This document shows positions 10,295 through 23,400 of a DNA stretch of 64,000 nucleotides, piece by piece. The DNA comes from Nageia nagi. Taxonomy: Eukaryota > Pinophyta. The DNA lies in contig JBITNC010000001.1 of NCBI GenBank assembly GCA_050084985.1, positions 76,756,001-76,820,000 of the forward strand. The letters run 5' to 3'. The notes beneath the pieces are model-generated. The model did not search any database. It saw only the letters and a list, made by a program, of their open reading frames with translations, and had not been told where the DNA came from. Numbering within the stretch: the stretch's first letter is position 1; every line of letters begins with the position of its first letter. The position numbers and the translations under genes were made by a program.

Positions 10295-13200
10295 AGTTGC
10301 TTCTAATATATTAATAGGTATGTTTGGACTGTAGCAACATGAGTACTAGGAGGGTTGTTAAATGAAGTCTCAAAAAGTAATTAAATATTAATTTTTAAGA
10401 AGCTATACTATGAATTTCATTTTGAAACTATGAGAGATTTAATGATTATTTTGGATTTATTGAATTGATTCAAGGGTTGGTTGAAAATGTAGGTTGGAAG
10501 AAAGAAGTTGGGTCCAATTTAAGAGAAAGTATGGAGTAAAAATTTAAGGTGAAAAACATTAGGATTCCAATATGAAACAAATTGGGATCTTGATATTTCA
10601 AGGCCCCGATCCTAAGACATATCAGGATCTTGATATGGACTCATCAACTAAGCCTATCTTGGGACTCTAATATTTTGAAGTCCAATACCCTATAGTAGGC
10701 CACATAGCTCATTTATAGCTTTGCAACCTACACCTCCCAATGAATGTGAAGAATTACTTATAGATTTTGCGATCCTGATTTTAGCTCTATTAGACCCACC
10801 AACTACCTCCGCATTCAACCTATGTTATCTAGGTTAGTGGTTCAACCCATCTATTGGATTTTTTGTGTTAAAATATCATTTGTTTCAAAATTTTGTTAAG
10901 AGAAAATAATAGAAAGTAGGTTTTTTGTTAAAATATATTATTTTTTTCATATTTTTGTTAAGATATTTCTCGTCGGTTTTTTTTGTTAAAATATTAAATT
11001 TTAATTTCACCATAAAATAAATAATCATTAATACCTATTTTAAAAATTAAATCTTTTTCTAAGAGGATGTCCCTATAAAACTATACTATAAGAAAATAAG
11101 CCTTATTTTCTCCTAATGTAATAATCCTTAACCATCTTAAAATTAAGATTCCATCTAGGAGAAGAACTGATATCCCAACTAGAATTGGACATGAAAGCCA
11201 TGGAAATTGAATATAAAACTATGAATATATAAAAAAAACTTTATGTTCATGGAGGAAAGTAGCATTCCTAAGATAAATTTAATGTAATTACCATCTAGGT
11301 AGGCAAAACTATGATTATACAAAATAAACTTTACATCCATTGAATGCTCCAACTTGAGGCCATACAAAACAATATCTAGGTAGCCAAAGTAGTTAAATTT
11401 TTTTTATAATCTTACTAAATGGAAAAAAAAAATTGATGATTGGTCAACTAACTCTAGTAATTAGGAAGAAAATTACTATAAATAGAACTCCCTAAGTTTC
11501 CATGTGAGAAAATAGATAACCAAAATATTATACCCTAATTGCATTTTATCATCTACAACTTGATAGAACTAAAGTTTGATCATCTAGTTGGATTTCATAT
11601 TCACATGAGAATAGATTAAATGATACAATATCCCTAAGAAAAATCCACCTATATGGTTGAGATAGATGCAATTTATACATCAAGTCAACTAATAATCGAA
11701 AAGCATAAAAGAGTATTTTTTGAGTATCTTTCCACTTTGTAAGTATTTTTTGAGTAATCTTCTAAACCTTAATTTACTACTTTATTCCTTTTTCAACTCT
11801 TGCAATTGAGAAATTTTATCAAAATTCAATCAAAGAGGAGATCAACCATATATCCATACATAGATCAATGATTTCATTAGATTTTACATACTTACCAATA
11901 ATTCCATAAGTATTATCTTATGTATATGGAAATGAGTGCTTCATGATTTTAGGTTTTGTATTTAAGAAAATAGTCTTAATGACTCACTTTTTAGTTATTT
12001 GAGTGACTTCCTATTGTAGTGGTTGGAAATTTAATACCTATATTTGTAATATTGGAGCATTCATGTTTCATTATTTTACCAAAACTTGGTTGACATAAGG
12101 CATGTACTTGGTATGCAACTCAATACCATTACTCAACATTTATTTAATTTACCTTACTTATATTGGCCAACAATAGGTTCTTTTCAATGATTATAACTTG
12201 AATCTTTCTTGTGCTTAACCAAATAATAAAGTTACTTGGGATAAATTTCTTGTCTAAATATTTTGGTAATATGGTCCAAGACTCTATGAATTCGATATAG
12301 AAGGCCATATGTCCTTTCAAGTTACTCTACTTGATCATCTTTTATAAATGCATTACAAAATTATTTTCAAAATATGGCTCCTAAACTTGAATATCTACTC
12401 ATTTTCTACAATGGTTTCTATAAATTTTCTTTCTCTCATTTGAAATGTGATGCTGATTGAAATATGAAATGATAAAACCAACTCCTACCTATGTGAATCA
12501 TAACTATTATTATAATTTATCCATCATTTTGCATTGCATATATATAGGAGGAATTGAAAATAGTGGATGACAATTATGTAGCTTAGTTTTCATTATTGAG
12601 GAATTGAAAATAGAATATTATGTTCTCTCTTGTGTCATATTTTTTAATCTAAATGCATTGTTTTACTTGCATTAGACATCTTAAACCTTAATCTACTTCT
12701 ATAAACTCAATTTGATAACTTTCCCAAATTGCTTATAGCTTATTTGTGATATTATAAACCACACTTATTCTAATTCTAGAAAGTTGATTGAGGTTAAAAC
12801 AATATTTTTAAAGCTTTTATTTCACATTTGGTATTAGAGAAATAGTTGGTCTTAGTAATTGGAGTGAATTTGGGTTCATGATCTTTCTTCTTACTAATCA
12901 CTTTATTTTGCAAATTCATTTAGGGTAGACTTCATATGTTGTTGTTTGATTATCATGGATAATATAATCAATAAAGAAGGAGGAAAACAATGATCCTTCT
13001 TTATTGAATAAAAAAGGTCAATAAATTTAGATTGAAATTAAGACCAAAACCAACTTGACCCTATAGTATCATACAAACCATATGTACATATTTCACCCCA
13101 TACTTGTTTAACTTGAGAGTGCAAAATTGGATTGACCATTTTGGATGATGCCTAATTTGCTAATGTGACTTCAGTATCCTTTTACTTCAACCTCATAACT

Positions 13201-13895
13201 TAGACATTAAAGATTGACCATAATAAAATCTCTCTTTTTAAATCTAACAACCTCTACCTCCCTTCCTCATCTTGTTGATAGGTTCTTAGATAATGCAAAT
13301 TATTGTGTAGGAATTCCTTTTTTTGAAAGCGTTAAGATTAGGTATGAATTTAAATATAAAATTGAACAAGGGTTATACTATCTATAATCCAAGGATAATT
13401 TGAGAAATTATAAATTAGCTTGGATGACCTCTTGTATGTTGACTATTTAAACTTCTATTTGCTTCGAGTATTTGGTGTATTTTCCACTATGTGGGATTCT
13501 TCTACCTTTCATTTTTTTTGGTAACATGAGCCTTTTATAATAGTTTTCTTGGCTATTATATATAGTATCTTGGGAGGATGATCTCATCCTTTACTCTTTC
13601 TAGCTTGCATTTACTATAAATATAGAGTAACGAGCCTAGTATAATTTTTAATCATCATCTTTCCTTTCTTCATGGTTGGAGCCAAGTTTTCCATTGATTT
13701 GAAGAGAAGATACAATGTTCATTAGGTAATGCTCCTAGATGTGATTTACTTCAAGTAATTATGTATTGATTACAATTTTGAGATACCATATGAGAAACTT
13801 CTTTGATGGTGAATTTGAAGAGGAATCATGAGAGACTTCTTCTTTTGCTTCACTATCACTTGGAGTGAGTGTGCTAGATTTGGGTTGTTATTTAC
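10295..13895. other. Unassigned AT-rich DNA
   Basis: 3.6 kb with no convincing open frame. A TGGTATTAGAG word on the plus strand at 12829-12839, preceded by TTCACA, resembles the LTR end and primer-binding site of a copia element, but no matching LTR start or gag could be recognised. The stretch next to 13896 probably continues the decayed copia fragment (Ser/Glu-rich linker readings near 13800-13870). Nothing else can be supported. Confidence 0.5.
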
Positions 13896-14318
13896 CTACT
13901 TAAATGAGTTATAAATCCTTTCAACATTAAATTCTCTAATGCCTTCATCAAATATTGTATCCTTTAATACATGATTTTTCTTAGTTTTGATTTCACAAAC
14001 CCTTTGTACTTTATTAGAATTACTATAACTAACAAATATAAATATGTTACTCTTGTAATATATAATTTACACCTTTTATGTTTTGGAGTATTCATACAAC
14101 ATTAAACAACTAAACTTATTTAAATGAGTAAGAATGGGTGTTTTTACCTAGATTCTATATTTTATTGGTGTCATGTCTAGAATAACATTTGTAGTACTTC
14201 TATTGATCAAGTATCAAGTTATTCTTACTACTTCTACCTAGAATGCGAGTGAAAGCTCCTTTTCTTTCAACATGTATATTTTATTTCTCTACCAATCTAT
14301 GTGGTTCACCCTTTCTGT
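13896..14318 (-). pseudogene. Copia integrase fragment
   Basis: On the minus strand a single frame of about 140 codons, broken only by stops, reads TERVN, MLKEKELSLAF, YLINRSTTNVILDMTP and IFVSYSNSNKV, then VLKDTIFDEG. These match in order the copia integrase pattern from the GVAER-N region through the LINR-P motif to the FVGYS...Y.R region. The seven or so stops replace residues expected to be Trp, Gln or Arg. No LTRs or other domains of this element were found nearby, so it is an orphan fragment. It differs from Copia-1 and -2 and belongs to another copia family. Confidence 0.8.
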
Positions 14319-14739
14319 AACTCCATAGTAATGATAAATTTAAGGCTTATATTTTAGGAAAGATGATTCTCAAGTCTTATACTAAATTTGAAATTTTATT
14401 TATACCTAGGGGTTCATATCCACTTACTACTTTTTCTTTTTGAGATTAAGTCATTCTTTACTTTGTTGTGCTCAATTTTAATGACATAAATATAAATACT
14501 TAGATGATATGGTTTATCTCTTATTATATATTCATAGGATTTTCTTATATTTTTTCTATTGCACATCTTGTTTTATTTGAATTTGATTACATTAAATTAC
14601 GTATTTAGAGAGTTCTCTTATATGCTTTCCTTGCATATTTTCCATATTTGTATTTAAACATGTGATATTGCTAATGTGATAATGAGTTTATTTTTATTTC
14701 TATGTTATTACTAATGTTTGCAAGTGTGTTTTCAATATT

Positions 14740-16590
14740 ATGGTTGACTCATCCCATGACTTTTATCATGACATATATGAGACACTAGATGATATGATCC
14801 AAAATATCCCATAGAATTCACCCCCTCCACATGTCGATCCTCCACCCCTACCACATGTCAATCCTCCACCCTCTCCACCTCCATCCCCACCCCAACCCAC
14901 TAGTGTAGATTAGAAGCATTTATGAGATGTTATTTCTCATGAAATTAATCAATTACAAGAAAAGATTCACCATATTTAGAGTATTCTTAGGTCCTCAAGC
15001 CATGTTATATGCTTTGATGCAAACAATAGTTGATACTATTAGGAGTGTTGATGGTGATATGTATGGTTTTGATTCATGGAGAGAACATATGAGATAATAT
15101 TATTCAAATGGTCTCTCCACTCGAGAGGTAAACAAGGTGGGTATCACCAAATCCACCCTTGTTCCACTCTTCATTTATCCATCTACAGGATAACCCATCC
15201 CACCTAACAAAGAAAGAATTCCCTATGATTGGTGCATCCATCCTATTATAGCTAAAACATTTTGGGATTGATGGTGTATGATATTTGATAAATTACCACA
15301 TTCCAATTTTGAAGTACCTTTGTATTTTTTGAAGAAAATATATTTCAAGTGTGTATTAGGAAAATATGAGAATTATTTTGACATGAGACATAATCAAGGA
15401 ATTGGTCATGAATGGGGAAAAGACTTAGAGCATGGTTTAATTTAGGTTTATTTGCACATCCTACACCACTCATCCCTCTTCCTACTCCTTTTGTTCCTAC
15501 CCCAGCTTTTCATCAAGAAGTAGTTATTTTAGCATTGGGATCTTTGAGTTAGGTGACCCAAAATCTCACTAAACAAGCTACCCATGTGGTAGCTAATGTT
15601 AGTGAGCATAGAGATGATGCTAGAGTTAGTGGAGCTATAGCTTATTATTTCTAAATTTGTGATAATTTATGTGTTGACCCATATTAATTTGATCATGGCA
15701 TATATTATACACATATGATGTCCATAGATGATGTCAACCTTACTAGGAGAGAGGTACATTTTCCATATTTTTAGTGTGTTTAACATGTATGTAATGTGTA
15801 TTTCTAAATTATTTAGAATTATATGTATATTTAATTTAAAATATAATCACCTTTACATGTTTTAGCGTAGATGATGAGAGGTTTCACTTTAGGTGCATCT
15901 CATAAAGATTTTATGACATCCACTCCTAGATCTACGAGCATACCTTTTGAGGCAAACAAATATTCCAAGTTTAACATTTTTTCATATTAATTTTGTTAGA
16001 TATTATTCACATCTAAGTATGTACATGTGTATGCTAAATAAATTTGTATTCCAGGTAGATGTCCATCTTGAGATGACTGCATTCGATCAACAAGAGGATG
16101 TGTTGACGGCTAAGCCTTCAACATCCACCACTCCACAAACTGTGGTCACTCATATGTCTACTTCATTTTAAGTAATTTTCTAAAATACATAGTAATGTGC
16201 ATGTACATGTAATTTTTAGGTCTTACAAATCTATACCCATTTAAAAACTCTAGTTCTATTCAATATTTTTTTATTTGATCTTATAGGATGTTATTTCCCA
16301 TGAATTTCATCTCAATGACATCGATACATCATCTGCACAATAGGATATAGTTACTAAGGGAGGATCTTAGCATCTGATATGGTAATATTTATGTAAATTT
16401 TTTAAAAATTGTAGGTAAATTTATTTTATAAAATATTTAAATGATTTACAAATATGAATGATAATATGTATGCTAACTTAAGTTTATTTATGTTATACAG
16501 TAGGAGGCATCTGCATCAGTTAAAAAGAGGAGGAGGATTAATGATGGAGACACATCTAGACCTACATAGATAGATCTTGGATTGATTATG
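14740..16590 (+). pseudogene. Unrecognised, probably multi-exon coding relic
   Basis: Plus-strand segments look like decayed coding sequence but match no family I know. From ATG 14740: MVDSSHDFYHDIYETLDDM, a Pro-rich run (14815-14905), DVISHEINQLQEKIHHI; then, in another frame, VDTIRSVDGDMYGFDSWREHM and RIPYDWCIHPIIAKTF, later YLFKK-like and GKYENYFDMRHNQGIGHEWG (to about 15440). Further right, islands with readable sequence are bounded by splice-like ends. 16053-16171 follows ATTCCAG and reads MTAFDQQEDVLTAKPSTSTT. 16288-16380 follows TTATAG and reads DVISHEFHLNDIDTSSAQ. 16503-16590 follows TATACAG and has the basic KKRRR run. Gene capture, a DNA-transposon gene and a decayed host gene all remain possible. 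Confidence 0.45.
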
Positions 16591-16760
16591 TAGTTTTTGT
16601 TTTGGTATGTTAGTTATATATCATGATGTACATATGTTGAATTTGAAATTTGTTATGGAATTTATACTTTGGATTGATTATGTAGTTGTTGCTTTGGTAT
16701 GTTAGTTATAGATCATGATGTATGTGGACTTTGGACTTTATTATGGAATTTAGAATTTGG
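16577..16760. repeat. Two-copy tandem repeat, period about 92 bp
   Basis: TTGGATTGATTATGTAGTT followed by TTTGGTATGTTAGTTATA occurs at 16577 and again at 16669. The second copy is followed by more short TTTGGA-type words up to about 16860. Otherwise 16591-16947 holds nothing recognisable. Confidence 0.75.
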
Positions 16761-16947
16761 ATATTATGGAATTTGGAATTTTTAATTTGGACACATACAT
16801 GTTATTATTTTATTACACATGGACTACATGGAATTTGGACACATTATTTTTTTGATGTTGTTATGTGATTACATGGACTAGATATGTTATATTACATGTA
16901 CTTTTTCACATAATGATTATGATTTTGTTATGTTGTTACGTATTTTT

Positions 16948-17491
16948 TGTTGGAATGTATAATGCATTATTGTAAAGGTTTGTATTAAATCTTCTATGTA
17001 AGTTCACTAATACTTAAGGGTATCATTTTATACCTTAAGTATTTAAGTGAATATGATAATGTAACTTGTTCTACACTACATGGTATGAGCATTCCCCTTC
17101 AGTAAAAAGATGTGCATGTCATGTTATTGTACATTGGATAAAAGGGTGATCCAAAGAGGGTTTTTGGCCTATAAATAGAAGGCTCCCTCTTTGTGATACA
17201 GACCAATGTGGAGTGAAGTTATGCTATAGGATAGAAGTGTAGGAGTTGAGATTAGGAGGATTGTAAGAGAGCTATATTTGTGATTGAAGTAAAGATCTAG
17301 TTAGTGGATGTAATCCTAGTTGGAGGAACCACTTTACATCTTGAGTCACTTTGTGAGATTATCTTCTTGAGTTATCTTGATGTGACTTTGAGCTTTCATG
17401 TGATCTTGGTTGATTATCTTGATGTGACTTTGAGTTATCTTCATGTGATCTTGGTTGATTAGGAATTATCGTGTTAGTGTTAGTTCCTTCA
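16948..17491 (+). repeat. Copia-2 5' LTR (544 bp)
   Basis: Begins TGTTGGAATG and ends TTCCTTCA. TATA box CTATAAATAG at 17169-17178. Near the 3' end it contains a tandem duplication of about 42 bp (17373-17414 and 17415-17459, each with CTTGATGTGACTTTGAG and GTGATCTTGGTTGATT), which explains the length excess over the Copia-1 LTR. Confidence 0.92.
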
Positions 17492-17494
17492 AAA

Positions 17495-17506
17495 TGGTAT
17501 CAAAGC
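17495..17506 (+). promoter_or_regulatory. Copia-2 primer-binding site
   Basis: TGGTATCAAAGC, one mismatch from the plant initiator-Met site, three bases after the LTR end. Confidence 0.9.
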
Positions 17507-18255
17507 AAGGTTGGAAGCTCCTATTTACATCCTTGGTGTTGAAGCTCTTCATATTGGATGTTCTTAATCCTTCTTAAATTTGGAGATCTTAATCCTACTC
17601 TTCATTGTGAGGTAAAAGGTTTGCAAAGGTATAACCTTCTATACTACTTTAACTAAGTTCATTATGATACTAATTTTTTGTATGATCATGCTAGCTCAAT
17701 GTCTTAGCAAAAATAACTTCAAATACCATAATATATTTTTGTTATTATCTTCTTACCAATGATATTTTATAATAGTAATCTTTTTGTTATAAAGAAAATC
17801 CTTTTTTAGAGTAAAAATATTTTATGATAGCATCTTATTAGAAAGTTGTTCTTTTACATTAGTATTTTGTCAAAAATATCAAAAAGAAGGTGTAATTTTT
17901 TCCATATGTTATTGTTGAAATAAAAAGTGGATGACTTTATTTTATTTACAAGTTTTGGAATATTTACATAATTTTTTTACATATAAGCAAGATTTTTTTT
18001 TTTAATTTGTCAATTTATAAATAAATAAAAAAAAGGAGAAAAAGCCCTAATTGTGAAGGGGGGTTAATAGTCAAATTCTATCTTTATTTTCCAATGAACC
18101 ATACATGCTTTTTTTAGAGGCAGGTCCCTTTCAGTAGGCTAGAGCTACCATGTTGACATGATTTTTGAAACATGTTTCCCTTTCTGGGTAGCCTTCTAAA
18201 TGTTGGCTTTGGCCTTGAAGTTAGCATTTCTCAACTTTAATTGCAGGCTTTGGTA

Positions 18256-18520
18256 CTATTCCTTCCACACTTGAAGCCTATGTTGGTAGGATTTGATTTG
18301 GTGATGAGTGGGCTCTTGTTTCATAAGGAGATCAAGGAAAAATTGCATAGATCTCAATGCTATGAGGTAATCTTGCACATTTGCATTTAATTTGGGAAGA
18401 TTGTTGGCATCAAATGTGGACCCACAACTTTGGATGACCTTAATATAGTGAGAGGCTTCACTAAAATTGTGAGCCCAATCCTTGAACACTTGCTCCCACT
18501 ACATTTTCTTCTTCCTCCAT
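18256..18520 (-). pseudogene. Antisense coding-like fragment in Copia-2 leader, unrecognised
   Basis: Minus-strand frame of 77 codons without a stop, reading WAHNFSEASHYIKVIQSCGS, then LPKLNANVQDYLIALRSMQ and LLMKQEPTHHQIKSYQHRL, ending KVWKE-type sequence. Residue use looks like a normal helical protein rather than random AT-rich translation. The frame extends in both directions past single TAG codons that could be old Gln or Trp codons (upstream KKKM then WEQVFKDW; downstream YQSLQLKLRN). I do not recognise the family. It could be a host exon captured by the retrotransposon leader, or part of an element the Copia-2 leader absorbed. Confidence 0.4.
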
Positions 18521-19646
18521 TCTCAACTTTCTCTCTTCTATGTTGTCCTCTCCCACATACAGGGCATCACTCTTAGCATGGCATTTTTAACCCCACCATG
18601 TGATAAGATTAAAATTGATGGCTCATGCCCATCGTAGCTCCATCCCACCATAGCACCTATGTAGCTACAACCTCCCTTCATCCATTATCTCCTACTTAAT
18701 GGCTCCCATGGTCTCCATAGTCTTGTAGGCCTCTACCACCTATCATGGCCTCCTACCACACCACCTCTCAACCTTTGCGTAGCTCCTTGTAGCCTCCTTA
18801 AAGTGATGGTGGTGGTGGTTTACTATGACTCCCTCCTCTGCTTCTCTTGCAAATGGCTCCTTGCCATTGGTCACTCCTCTCTATTGGCCATGACCTTCAT
18901 TTCTCCTTCCTACACCTAGTCTCCACCTCTTTCCTCCCTTGTTGCCTATGACCTTTCATGTGACCACCCTCATTTGGTATGAGGCTTGCAACTCCTTTAT
19001 CCTATATAAGCCCAACTGATAATTTTTTTTATATATTCTTGATCACCATGGCTATCACATCCTTACTTCTCTACCATTATCACTCATACCACATAGGAAA
19101 GGGGGCCTTCTTACCTTGAGAGGGATCATGTCAAGCTGTTAAAAGCACCAAATATCCAATTTGATTTACTCATAATAGTTAAAAAAAATTATGCAAAAGG
19201 TCAAATGATCATTGAAATTATTCTTTTTTTTTTCTGGCCATGCCTTGCTTTAATGTCACCTTGCTACTCTCTTTTCTTCCCACTCCTCATAACCTCCTCG
19301 ATGAACCAACATGACTCCTCTTTTTGCAACCCCTAGCTCCACCACTTGTAGCTACTTACTACCTCCATTGTACTGCTCTTTTTTTACCACTTTCCTTTTT
19401 TACTTTAAAACATTTAACCTATACCCCTCCTAATTTTTTTAGGCAAGTTCATTTAATGTTTTTCACTTGCTTGCACATTTCATAAAAATATAAGAGAGCA
19501 AAATTTTAACTTGTTAATGCACCTAGAAACTTTAACTACTTTTGCAAAATGTATACTCCAAATTTAATGCCTTGTTTTTGATGCACTTGCCATCATAAAT
19601 TGTTTTTAAAATGTCATCATTACTTACATTTTAGAAAATGAGGCAA

Positions 19647-19648
<2 letters not shown>

Positions 19649-19678
<30 letters not shown>
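19649..19678. repeat. (AAT)n microsatellite
   Basis: About ten AAT units in a row inside the Copia-2 leader. Confidence 0.95.
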
Positions 19679-19679
<1 letters not shown>

Positions 19680-21135
19680 AAATGTTCATTTTTTTGTTAA
19701 CTTATAAAAATAAAAGACAAAAATTTGGAGAATTATTTTATTTTTCCTTGGTAATACTTCTAAATTACGACAGTTTTTTTAAGTGATAAATTGTTTAGTG
19801 TAAACTTCAATTGTTTTTACACTTTTTATGAAATGGTCAAATATTAAGTAAAAATGGGGAAATTTTTGTGAATTTCTTTACTTAAAATCTTTAGATCCTT
19901 TATGATTAAAATATATTTTTTTATCACTTAGAATCCTTTATGTTTTGCAAATAAAGCATATCTAAGGACTTAATTTTTTAAGTTAATACTTAAGATTAGT
20001 ACTTATGTTTATTATTTTTTTTAAGATATGGAAATATGGAATGGTGCATGACTCCCTAAATTTTCTTCTTATGTAAAGTTAATAGACTTATGCAAATTAT
20101 GGCATGTTTATCCTTATGCAAAGTTAACTTAAATTTTAAGTTAATATTGCATGCTTAGAACTTAATTTTTAAGTTAATGATGCATGCTAATGACTTAAAA
20201 TATTTTTAAAATGCTTATGAATTAAATTTTTTAAGTTAAGTACATGTTGAGTATTTATCCTTTATGCAAATCATACGTGCTTATGCTTAAGTATTTATCA
20301 TTTTTTAACTTGTGACATTTATCAACCTATGTAAAGATGTCCTCTAAGGATTAGTAAAGAAAACCAATTAGACTCTTAAGGTTCCAAGTTATTGAATGGA
20401 TAATGTTTTATTTATGCTCTTTTATTTTATGTTTCATACTTTGATTTATTTGCTTATGCAAACAAAAATGCAAACATTGATATGAGTAACCCCCTAAAAT
20501 AAACACATTCGCATGTACATTCCACAACATGACTTGTTTGGAGAGCCATGAGGTGAGGATAGGTGAACTGGAGCCTTTAAGTTTGATGATCCAAGTGGTG
20601 AAAATTCCATACTTCCTAATTTCCCCTAATTTCTCTATTGGTATGGACATAACTCTATTAGGTGGATAGGTATGTGTGTAGTGATACCACATATCCACAT
20701 GTCCATTTAGGGATTATCTTGATAACCTAGGAGGAAAACTTAAAACCTAATCAAGATTAAAAATTTGTCCAATCCAATAAATGTCAAAACCTTGAAAAAT
20801 ATCTAGTACTTCTCTTTGTGAGAGTATATTTCTACCCAAGGAAAACTGGTTAAGGATTGGTAGGACTTGGGCTCCTCTTGTATGGGCATCTAGGTGAAGG
20901 TCTAATTTTAGACAATAAAACAAGCTTAAAAAATCTCACTCTACATATATGGTTCTTGAGATGAGAAATGTATTTAGGTACATGGGTTATTATTATTTTA
21001 ATTGTAAAATATTTGTACTTGTAAATCAAATCAAGCATGTCTTTAGTATTAAATGTAACATGTATTATTTACTTAGTTAAAACTTAACATTTTGTTTATT
21101 GAAAACACATGCTTATTATTTCATATTTTTGTGTA

Positions 21136-22075
21136 GCAAATGGAAGAATCTTTTTACCCAAACACATTCTTGATGGTTCCAACTATGGGATGTGGGAACC
21201 ATGGATGAGAGCTAAACTATAGGTAAGGAAGCTTTGGAAAATAGTGAATGAGAACCTTGTACCTCCCATAGATGAGAAGGCACTAGAAGCTTACAACATA
21301 AAGAATGAATTGGCAACCTCCATGATTTATCATGCAATTTTAAATGATATGCTCCTAATGATATCCTCTTCAAACTTAGCAGATGAAGCATGAGATAAGC
21401 TAAAGAAAATCTACCTTGGTTCAAACTTTTTTAAAAAGGTTTACCATTCTCAAAAAGTTTCTTCAATCTCATTAAGGGGAAGATGAAAATATGGCTATCT
21501 ACTTGAACAAAATCATTGATCTAAGGACTCAACTTATTGCTTATGGGTGCAATTAGATCAATGATGAGTTCATGATCTTCATCATTTTTCAAATCCTCTC
21601 TTCAAAGTTTGGAAACTTTGTAACAATTATGAAAATAAGGCTTGATGATGAAAAAGAAGTCATCTCCCTTAAGAACCTATCTAGGTACCTATTGAAACAT
21701 GAGAAAACCCTTAACAATAAAGGGTTGATTTCTTCTCGTAAGGATAATAACATTTCTCTTGGAGTAAGTAAAACTCCTTTCAAGAAGAATTTCAACCATC
21801 AAAAGGAATATTACCCTTATTTCTTCAAAAGGTTTTAAAAAAGAAGTAATGGCTACAATAGCAATAGAAAAACTAGAAACAATAACTACAATAGCAGGAA
21901 CAATAGCAACAACAATCATTTCATGTAAAGAGATGGAAAAGGCAAAGCAAACACTCCTTATCTTAAGAAAAAGTTTGATAGAAATTATAATTATTGTGGC
22001 ATTCAAGGTCATAAAGAAGTTGATTGTTACAAAAAAAAAAGAGAAAAGTACAAAGGTAATGGAAATGTAAAGAAC
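21136..22075 (+). pseudogene. Copia-2 gag (decayed)
   Basis: The start reads LPKHILDGSNYGMWEPWM, the copia DUF4219/UBN2 gag N-terminus. A frameshift near 21480-21490 moves to the frame with MAIYLNKIIDLRTQL and ILSSKFGNFVTIMKI, the UBN2 capsid core. There follow a basic Asn-rich region and a zinc knuckle read YNYCGIQGHKEVDC, in which the first Cys has become Tyr. Stops at 21554, 21837 and elsewhere. Same organisation as Copia-1 gag, with the roughly 100 bp that Copia-1 has lost. Confidence 0.87.
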
Positions 22076-22079
22076 TATA

Positions 22080-23400
22080 AAGAAATGAAGAATACTCATG
22101 CTAGTTTTGCTGCAGCACTCTACTCCATGTCTCATACTTTTTCATATAAATGGATTGTTGACTCTAGTTACACTAATCATATATGCCTTGAAAAGGAAAA
22201 TTTTAAGAACTTTCACAAGTAAAATAAGGATGCAATTGTGATAGGTGATAACTCTACCCTTGAAGTCCAAGGAATTGGAAGTGTGCTAATTCTTGGAAAG
22301 ATTCTTGAAAATGTTCTCTATGTTCCTAAATTAAGGATGAAATTTCTCTCCATGATCCAAGTTGCTAGAAAAGGGTACTCTTTTGAATTTAAATCTCAAA
22401 GCTAGTGTATTAATAAAGGACTTGCCATATTGGCTAAAGGATCAGTGAAAGATAACATCTACATTATGGATCAAGTGCCATCAAAGATATGTCTTTCTTC
22501 TAATGTGTGTTCTAAAGGTAATCTTTGGCAACATCATTTAGGGCACCTTAACCATAAGAGTATTCAAGTGATGAAAATCCAACAACTTGTGTAAGGTTTT
22601 CCTTCAATTTCTCCTTTAGTTGGTCTATGTGAGAAGTGCATTCTTAGCATGATGCATAGACAAAAGTTAGAAAAAGATAAGGTAACAAGAGAATCTCAAC
22701 CTCTTCAACTTGTGCATTTAGATTTGATGGGTCCATTTTAGACTAAGTGACTTGGAAGAGCATCTTATATCTTAAAATTCATTGATAACTTTAGTAGGAT
22801 GACCTTTGGGTATTTACTTGAGCACAAGGATCAAACCTTTGAATGTTTTAAAGCTTTTAAGGCCTTTGTTAAAAATTAGTCTAACTTTAAAATCAAGATG
22901 TTAAGATTACATAATGGGAAATAATATAACAACAATGAGTTTAATGACTATTGTGCTATGTATGGAATCAAGAGGTATTTTACAATTCCATACACTCCTC
23001 AACAAAATAGTGTTGCTAAAAGGAAAAATGGAATAATTATGGAGATGGCTAGATGCATGTTGGGTAATCTTCCAAAATTCTTGTAGGGTGAAGCTATGAG
23101 CACTACTATTTACACCTTGAATAGGTGTTCCACAAAAGTTGTTCAGAGTAAAACTCCTTTTGAGATTTAGTCAAGAAGAAAACCTAACATTTCTCACCTT
23201 AGGGTATTTGGTTGTGAAGCTTTCTCCTACATTGTTTTTGAGAAAATGAAGTTAGACAAAAGGGTTGAAAAATGCATATTTGTGAGTTATGATAGTTAGC
23301 ATAGAGGCTACAAACTCTACTCTCCAACCTATAAAGTAGTGATCATTTCAAGGGATGTATAGTTCAATGAAATTTTTGAAGAATTTGCTTCTAATAAAGA
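22080..23400 (+). pseudogene. Copia-2 protease and integrase (decayed)
   Basis: Protease region: WIVDSSYTNHIC (catalytic D-S-x kept, following Gly changed to Ser), then GIGSVLILGKILENVLYVPKL. Integrase: zinc-binding start HHLGHLNHKSIQV with LCEKCILSMMHRQ, LVHLDLMGPF (first catalytic Asp), a second-Asp region badly changed (RLHNGK), YTPQQNSVAKRKNGIIMEMAR (catalytic Glu position replaced by Lys), LNRCSTK and RVFGCEAFSYIVFEKM. Numerous TAG and TGA codons, most at expected Trp, Gln or Arg positions. Two catalytic residues are altered, so it is inactive regardless of the stops. Confidence 0.88.

Larger units (their letters stand above)
17507..21135 (+). other. Copia-2 long leader
   Basis: 3.6 kb between the primer-binding site and gag. 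The outer parts align with the Copia-1 leader. The central part (about 18050-19430) is less AT-rich, with C-rich words such as CTCCATCCCACC, and has no clear Copia-1 counterpart. It also contains an antisense open frame (18256-18520). It may be an insertion or a diverged leader segment. Confidence 0.65.

Noticed and set aside
12826-12842. Possible LTR end plus primer-binding site on the plus strand
   Set aside because: TTCACA followed by TTTGGTATTAGAG looks right, but no LTR start, partner LTR or gag could be found; mentioned only within the unassigned region.
21589-22135. Minus-strand open frames of 68 and 148 codons
   Set aside because: Shadows of the Copia-2 gag; their apparent membrane-like segments come from reading the Asn/Lys-rich linker in reverse.
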